Origin: Tribonema minus
Taxonomy: Eukaryota; Sar; Xanthophyceae; Tribonematales; Tribonemataceae
NCBI GenBank assembly: GCA_017506865.1
Contig: JAFCMP010000516.1
Span: 1-64,000, forward strand
Length of the DNA: 64,000 nt
Direction of reading: 5' to 3'
Positions 57,990 through 64,000 of the stretch are shown piece after piece. The first letter of the stretch is position 1, and each line of letters begins with the position of its first letter. A program made the position numbers and the translations under genes. Below the pieces are notes generated by a model. The model was not told the DNA's origin, searched no databases, and saw nothing but the letters and a program-made list of their open reading frames with translations.

Positions 57990-60900
57990 ACAACAGTGAT
58001 ACAATGTGATACAATGAAGCAAGCTGCGCACTCACCCTTCAGCGCGGCGCCACCCTCAGTGAGGCGCCTCGCCTCGCCTGCCTTCTTCTCCTGCACCATG
58101 GCGGGGCGGTCGCGGCCGTCCGGCCCGGTCACGACGTACACGGTGTCAACTGCAGCAACAACACAGGCGCCAGCGGAACGGGGTGTCAATGTCATGCTGT
58201 GCCCTGTGAGCGCTGCTGCTGCCGCTGGTGTGCACGCGCGAAATACACGCCCAGCACAGTCACGTCTAGCTTCGACGCAAAGCACACTCACAGACTGCTG
58301 CTGCTGCTGCTGCTGCCAGAGCACACGCGCAGCCCCGACCACCGGCCGGGTGAATGAAGCCTGTTGGCGCTCAGGTGAGCGCGAAGCGTGTGGCGGAGAG
58401 AACCCTTAGGCTAGCCACATCCTCAACCCCACCGTCAGCACTGCGCGCCGTAGGCAAAAGCGCTAGCCACAACTTCAACCTGACCATTAGCACTGCACGC
58501 CGTGGGCTGTTGTCACGCACCTCGCTCTTTGCACGACGTCTTGCGGTCCCCGTTCTCCTTCGTCCCCGCCCCCGCCAAGACCAGGCCCGTCTTGGGGTCC
58601 AAGCCGGGCTTTGTGCTCTCTACGCCTGCATGGCGCCGATGCAACAACAGCACCATGGATGATCAGCACATAAAGTGTGAGGGGTTATGATGGACACCAC
58701 GTGTGTTGCAGGTGCAACCTCAAATGGACACATGCAGAACAGGAGCACAGCCCATGGTCAGTATAGAATTTGATGGTGACCCTCTGAAGTTATGTAGGTG
58801 CGCGAGCATGCCGCGTCAGCAGCGCCGACGGTGAGCGTGACGTGCAAGATCTCACCCCCCACCCACATGTGCATTAGGGTAAGGGTTAGGGGTACCTACT
58901 CCTAACCAGGGTTAACTAGCCCTAAACCTAACCCTAACCCTAGGCCAAGCACAACTTCACCTACGTCAATCAGGCATTTCAAACCTCAACGCACAACTTC
59001 AACTTCCATGGTCATGCGCCTCCGCAACCGTGCAGGGATGCAGGCGCAGGGACTGGCGCAGTGGATGGCAGCCAGCGCGCAGACATACAGGCTTACATTG
59101 GCAATAACCAACAGGGATGATTTAAAATTTCAGCTTCAGGTTGAAGTACATAAATTTCAAATTGGAACAATGGAACAGCAGTGGCGCGAAAGCGGCAGCG
59201 GCAGCGGCAGCGCACCGTGTCAGCGCCAGGAGCCGCGCGCGCTCCAGCAGCAGCAGCGGCGCGGCAGCCTGTCAACTGAGAGGTGACGCATCAGAGTTCG
59301 CAACCAGGAACGCAGTCAAGCGTACCTTGTCAACAGCATGCTGAAGCTCAGACGCATGGTGCTAGTTCAAATCAGATCGAGGTCATTGAATTCAAGCCCG
59401 CAGTTGCGCATTGATGAGCACTGGCCACTGAATCGCCATCATGTGCTAATATTTAAAAATGATGAGTCGCGGAATTAAGTGCTCATTCAGCGGCCCACGT
59501 CACGCATGCCACAGTGGCATCAGCATGACATGCAACAGCACGCCAGAGCGCTATGTGCACATTCGCCTGACATGGTAACGATCCGCCTAGCCGTCTCACC
59601 CAATGGCATCTCGCGCGCTGCCACACAGCTGACGACCTGACTTCAGTGAGTGCGCCTCATGTATATGCTACTGATAGTGATAGGTAGATGCACTGTTGAC
59701 GTGACGCACCAGAGGAGGAACACGGACAAAGAGATGCTTTGCACCTGCGCGCGCACACCGAGCGGATGGTTGAAGGTGATGGTTGAAGTTCAACCTTGAT
59801 TACACGCAACTTCAACATGAGAACCGCTTTCGTGAACAACGCCGTCGCCGCCGCTGCCAAACCTAATGGCGGCAGCGCGCGCGCACCAGCATCAGCAATC
59901 GGAGCGCGTGTTATGCTACCGAAGAGACTCACCCATCTCGCGCGCGGCCACACAGCTGCCGGTGCCGCGGCAGCTGCCCCTGTGCGCCGCATGCATCTCT
60001 TCCGCCTGGCTCAGGGTCACGCCGCTCTGCGCCAGCGCGAGCTGGACAGGGCAGTCCTCGCCCTCGCTGCACGTGCACCCGTGTCGCGCCATCGAGGCCT
60101 CGCCTGCACCAGAATCAGAGCGCAGCCGTCAACTACAACTGTAACTGCAATGTCGCAGGTCTGGCACCTGTCACACGCGCCACACGCAGCTGCGGCATCA
60201 GCGGCGGCAGCACAGGCGCCCTGCTGAGCATGCTTACATTGCACCTCGGCACGCACTGAGGCACGCGCACGCATGCACATGCAAGGACTGGGCCGACAGC
60301 GCCGCAGGCAGCGCAAATATCACGCAGCACTCTGTTTTTGCGGCAGCGACCAGGCGCTCCCGCGCCCGCCAGAACACATGCTGAACGACAGCAGTCTGCG
60401 GCGTCGCAAGGCGATGGCGCGCGCGCATACCGCCAACTTGACCTACAGACGAGGCTGCGCCCGGCATCGCATGCATGCTATCTCCAGCAGCGCTCAGACT
60501 TTGTCACCAACAACGCGTGCAAAACCAGTGCTGATGCCCCACCTCCACGCACAGCTGACTGCCGCTCGTCCGCCACCTCCTGCCGCAGCACGTCCAGGCG
60601 CGCTGCCTCCTCGTGCAAGCAGATGTACTCTGTGCTGCCCCCCAGCCCATCCTCCGCGAGTAAGTCCAGCACGCCGCACACGCCCTTCAGCTGCTGCTCG
60701 AGGTCCTCCACGCTCAGGTTAGTGCAGCGAGCCATGCGCGAAGCGAGCCCTGCACGACACAAAGACGGCACCGCATTAGGTCCAGCGCAGAAGGCAATAC
60801 GAGGCACACGAACGTCGCCCGTGCAATCGCCGCGCAACAGGTGCGGCGGGCCACGCGCAGCAGGTGGGGAGGTCGACAATGCATACGAACGCGGTGCGAT

Positions 60901-63830
60901 GTGTTGCTGACTCTTGGTGCGTATGAGCAGAAGTACCACATGCGAGCATGCACGATGGCGTTGTGCGCGGCGCTGACATCAAGCAGGTGGCTGTGTGCGT
61001 CAGCGCCGCCGCCGCCGCCGCCGCCGAGGCGGGCGACGCGCACCAGCGAACAGCGCGCCAAAAGCATGCACTGCTCAACGACATATGTCATGACCGCGAC
61101 GCGGTGGCGGATACTCGCGTGCGCCTGAACCTCATGTTGCATTGAATCATGATGGTGGTACAGGCACGTACTGCTCAATGACACACGTCCAATACGCGCA
61201 GGGGGTAGGCGGCGCTCGTCAGTCACTCACCGCCGTGGATGCCACGCAGTGCGGCGCGCACGTCGCAGCCGTCGACGCGCTGGTTGATGAGCGCGATGAG
61301 CTCCTCGACGTCGGGTGCATCCGGCGCGTCGTGGTGGCGCTGGGCCAGGTCAAGCGGGTCGATGTCCAGATCGCCGCAGGCGGCCCGCACGAGGTGGCGC
61401 TGCTGCTGCGACTCCACACCTGCGCGCAAACGGGATGCAGCAAACATGTGTGTGGGCGTCTGGTTTTCAGACTGTCCTGTCAGTACCGTCATCGAGTGCA
61501 CGACTTTCTGCTTCAGTTTTCAGGCGAGGCAGCTGCACGCCGAGGTGATGCAAATCAGAGCTCACACGCAAACCAACTACACGCAACTTCAACTTGACGG
61601 CAAGCCCTGCCCCGCGCTTGGCCGTGAACCCTTGACGTGCGTGAGCGCCGCCGCCGCCGCCGCCGCCGAGGCGGGCGACGCGCACCAGCGAACAGCGCGC
61701 CAAAAGCATGCACTGCTCACCGACATATGTCATGACCGCGACGCGGTGGCGGATGCACGTATGCGCCTGAACCTCATGTTGAATCATTGATGGGCAAGCA
61801 TGCATGATGGCGTTGTGGGCGGCGCTAACAGCAAGCAGGTGGCCGTGTGCGTGAGCGCCGCCGCCGCCATTGCTGCTGCCGCCGCCACCGCCACCGAGGC
61901 GGGTGACGTGCACGAGCAAACAGCGCTTCAGGCACGTTAGGGCAGGTGCGGCGCGTCGTCAGTGCTCGACAGTGCGCCGGGCAACCAAACATTGATGTCG
62001 TCGAGCTGAGGCTGAGGTCACGCCAGCACGCGCGCACAGCCTGAACTTTGCAAACCCAGTGCTGCTCACCTCCGTGTACGCACTGCTCGTCGTGAAGCCG
62101 CGAGTGTTGAGCTTAGACTCCTGGGCTACCGCCAGCAGACGCGCCCTTGTCGCCTCCCCCCGCACCTTCTCCACCGCCGCCGCTGCTACTGCGACGCTCG
62201 CCTGCGCGCCTTGCGTGTTCCCGCGCAGTTTTGCGGCCTCCTCCACGCGCCGCTGCACAGCTAGGATAGCCGCCATCACAACCTCCCCCTCTGTGGGCTC
62301 CAAGTCCGGCCCGCAACGCCCCCCCTCCGTGGGCTCCTCCGTGGGCTCCTCCCTGCCGCGCAGCCGCAGCAGCTTCCGCGCCAGCTCGTACAGAGCCGCT
62401 GCAGTGCCACACATGCACAGGTGCATGGTGACGATCACCTGCGCCTCCTCGAGCTTGGCGCGCCTGGCGACCGCTGCTGCGGCGCCGCCCCCCTCCCCCT
62501 TGCCCTCCTCGCACTCTGCAAACTGCCACATGCAGATGCGTGAGGCGCCGAAGATTCCGCCCACGGACGCCAGCACCAGCTGCTCTACCCTGTCGCGGCA
62601 CTCTAGCAGGTCGCGGCGGTACTGGCGACGGCTGGCGCAGCATGCGCCGCAGGCACCGCCGATGCGCGGCTGGTGCAGGCACGTGCTCCCGAAGTTCGCC
62701 TGGTAGGCGACCCAGTACTTGCCGACCAGCGGCTGCACGGCGCGCCAGTTGACGCCCGTCGCCGCGTCGCAGCCCGGCGCGCAGAACTCAAGCTTTCCGC
62801 GCGCCCGGCAGTGCGCTACCACCACCACCACCCGCTCGCGTGGTGGGAGTGCGGGGGATTCGCTGCGGAGCAGCTGCTCCAGCGCGGGGCTGAAGTGCAG
62901 CGTCGCCGGGCCGCCGTTGAAGAAGTTCGTGCGCAGGTGCGACAGAGCGCGCAGAGGGTCGTGCTCGCTAATGAGCGACTGCGCGGTGCTGCAGACCTCC
63001 TGCCAGTCGGAGAGCTCACAGATGTGCTGGTCTCCTGTCTTGAAGAAGGACAGGTAGACGGAGCGCCAAATGTTCACCTGGGCAGTGAACGTCAGCGCCT
63101 CCCACGACTGCGGGGCGGTGCCGCGCCACGGTTCATCGCTGCCCGGCAGCAGCTGCTCAAATCGCTTCCCCAGCAGCTCGCCGCCCATGCGTGCCAGCTC
63201 CAGTGCCCGTTCGTGGTTGCGCAGCACCGGGTCCGCCACCTGCAGCATGCGGAACACCTCCTCCTCGCAGAGGCTGGGGTCCGTTGCCCACGTTGCTAGG
63301 TCGTGCCGCGTGGTGTTCGCCTTCGCGAAGGGGGCGGCGCGCGCCGCGGATGGCGTCTTGCGAGCGTGTCTGGCGGGCGTCGCCGCATTGTGTGCGTGTG
63401 ACGGCGCGGCGGCGCTGTTGCTGCTGTCGAGGTCGACGCACTGCATGGCGACGGCGGCGGCGCTGCTGATGTGTATTGCGGGGGCTGCTGCACTGCCATA
63501 GCCGCCTCCATCACCACTGTGCGCCAGCAGCGGCGCAGCGGCCATGGTGGCAGCAGCAGCGACGGGGGGGTGGGGCGTGAGCAGGGCTGCACCGCCGCTG
63601 CTGCTGCCGCCGCCGTTGAGTGCAGGCGGCAGCGCGGCGGCGGCGGCTGCGACGGCGGATGTGCTGTCAATGTAGGACGGCCATGTAGATGATGCATGCG
63701 ATCTGCCGTAGCCACCAGCGGTGCTGCTGTCACCGATGCGGGGGCGCTTGCGGAAGGTAAGCGGCTGCATTTGCAAAGAGTGTATCGGCAGAGCATTTGT
63801 CTGGTCAGCGTCAGCCAATGCCACGTTCAT
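54840..63830 (-). CDS. Unrecognised large Cys-rich protein
   Basis: Exons: 62070-63830, 61231-61405, 60543-60749, 59933-60103, 58521-58619, 58036-58149, 57700-57813, 56576-56689, 55541-55668, 54840-55079; 1,041 codons in continuous phase, no stop yet. Exon 1 starts at the ATG at 63830, has a basic patch 'FRKRPRIGD', Ala/Gly/Ser-rich sequence to about residue 170, then a globular part ('EALTFTAQVNIWRSVYLSFF', paired Cys in 'GGACGACCASRRQYRRDLLE') and a helical tail. Later exons carry Cys clusters: 'HGCTCSEGEDC', 'NKCVSKGCDCTSAGSDCKC' and 'LNCVKCP'. Exons 6 and 7 are near-identical repeats. The last seen exon has 'KWAAGTQMYKYAQGDRHLG'. I recognise no family; the Cys clusters could bind metal. 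Several exons are phase 1-1 and so could be skipped or duplicated without a frameshift. Confidence 0.6.
56245..57130. repeat. Direct duplication spaced 746 bp around exon 56576-56689
   Basis: 56248-56382 and 56994-57127 match over about 135 bp ('gctacataaacgagcgc', 'cagtggatggct', 'tgcacaagcgtacc'). The exon lies between them. Both contain the TTCAACTTCAA-type motif. Confidence 0.75.
57660..58330 (-). repeat. Two near-identical 336-bp units, each with an intact exon
   Basis: Units carry exons 57700-57813 and 58036-58149. Both have good acceptor and donor and are 114 nt, phase 1-1. The encoded 38-residue blocks differ at about 6 positions. A (CTG)n run of 8 or 6 units, the 'gctttgcgtcgaagctagac' block and the GAGCGCTG motif are duplicated too. 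Confidence 0.9.
58865..58955. repeat. Head-to-head interstitial telomere-like tract
   Basis: 'attagggtaagggttagggg' is followed about 25 bp later by 'cctaaacctaaccctaaccc', so TTAGGG and CCCTAA orientations face each other. It lies inside an intron. Other tracts: 1705-1738, 4095-4118, 6605-6620, 8865-8890, 9040-9065, 14014-14022, 37248-37272. Confidence 0.85.
60951..61935. repeat. 155-bp direct repeats flanking exon 61231-61405
   Basis: 61001-61155 and 61638-61792 are nearly identical, including (GCC)7, 'gaggcgggcgacgcgcacca' and 'gacatatgtcatgaccgcga'. A third, decayed copy is at about 61800-61935, whose left part matches 60951-61000. The flanked exon is phase 0-1. Confidence 0.85.
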
Positions 63831-64000
63831 GATCAAAACTTTTACGGTGTGTTTCTGTCTTGACCCCCAGGCTCTTCTCAAACAACAATTCCAACAACGG
63901 CACAACACCAATGCCCGGCATACACTGAATGTACTACATGGCGATGAACAAATACAATGTGATTTGTTGTTGCAGCAGTAGTTTGCTGTGGGGATATGAG
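63831..64000. promoter_or_regulatory. Upstream region of the Cys-rich gene
   Basis: 170 bp upstream of the inferred ATG at 63830. It may hold the 5' UTR or promoter. The minus-strand frame stays open upstream to 63911 without an ATG. No core promoter motif is clear. Confidence 0.35.

Larger units (their letters stand above)
57245..59875. repeat. Dispersed segmental duplication inside the Cys-rich gene
   Basis: 57250-57430 matches 59645-59830 ('tatgtatatgctactgatag', 'ggacaaagagatgctt', 'accgagcggatgg', 'caacttcaacatgag'). A second pair, 56700-56830 and 58730-58860 ('cacagcccatggtcagtat'), has similar order and spacing. This suggests one old duplication of at least 700 bp. Confidence 0.7.

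Noticed and set aside
57534-58409. 291-codon plus-strand frame with an internal repeat
   Set aside because: It is the antisense of two duplicated exons of the Cys-rich gene; the minus strand has splice sites and phase agreement.

Overview
The window is nuclear DNA from a eukaryote, most likely a GC-rich unicellular alga or related protist. Evidence: GT-AG spliceosomal introns throughout, short GC-rich exons (66 to about 1,760 nt) in long introns, a soluble-type (ADCY10-like) adenylyl cyclase, a two-membrane-segment HMG-CoA reductase and a GPI mannosyltransferase. I cannot place it further; haptophyte or stramenopile-like is only a guess. No rRNA, tRNA, CRISPR or organelle sequence was seen.

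Layout: (1) 1-11164, minus: soluble adenylyl cyclase, running off the left edge. (2) 12952-16875, minus: HMG-CoA reductase, complete, 5 exons, 646 aa. (3) 17161-26758, plus: PIG-M (GPI mannosyltransferase 1), 8 exons, 449 aa, head-to-head with HMGR across about 285 bp. (4) 28108-29831, minus, and about 30329-31744, plus: two paralogous BTB/BACK-type genes, divergent; the second carries two frame lesions. (5) 33571-53880, minus: a membrane protein with a MORN-like segment and a DUF900-type alpha/beta hydrolase, at least 20 exons. (6) 54840-63830, minus: an unrecognised Cys-rich protein of at least 1,041 codons. Exon phases were checked by hand across every junction of genes 1, 2, 3, 5 and 6; they close except for one 1-nt break in gene 1.

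The most unusual property is in the introns. Beside most exons lie 1 to 6 degenerate direct copies of the exon end together with its donor or acceptor site, spaced about 50-250 bp apart. The copies decay (frameshifts, stops, lost splice sites) while the phase-consistent exon stays intact. Some exon pairs look like fresh duplications. Introns also hold interstitial TTAGGG-type tracts, a recurring TTGAAGT motif, an AGCGCT-centred motif near splice borders and oligo-C tracts used as polypyrimidine tracts. A 779-bp terminal-inverted-repeat element sits in one intron.

Functional links: HMGR feeds isoprenoid (hence dolichol) synthesis and PIG-M uses dolichol-phosphate-mannose, so their shared promoter region is suggestive. 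The cyclase, BTB and hydrolase genes show no obvious shared pathway.
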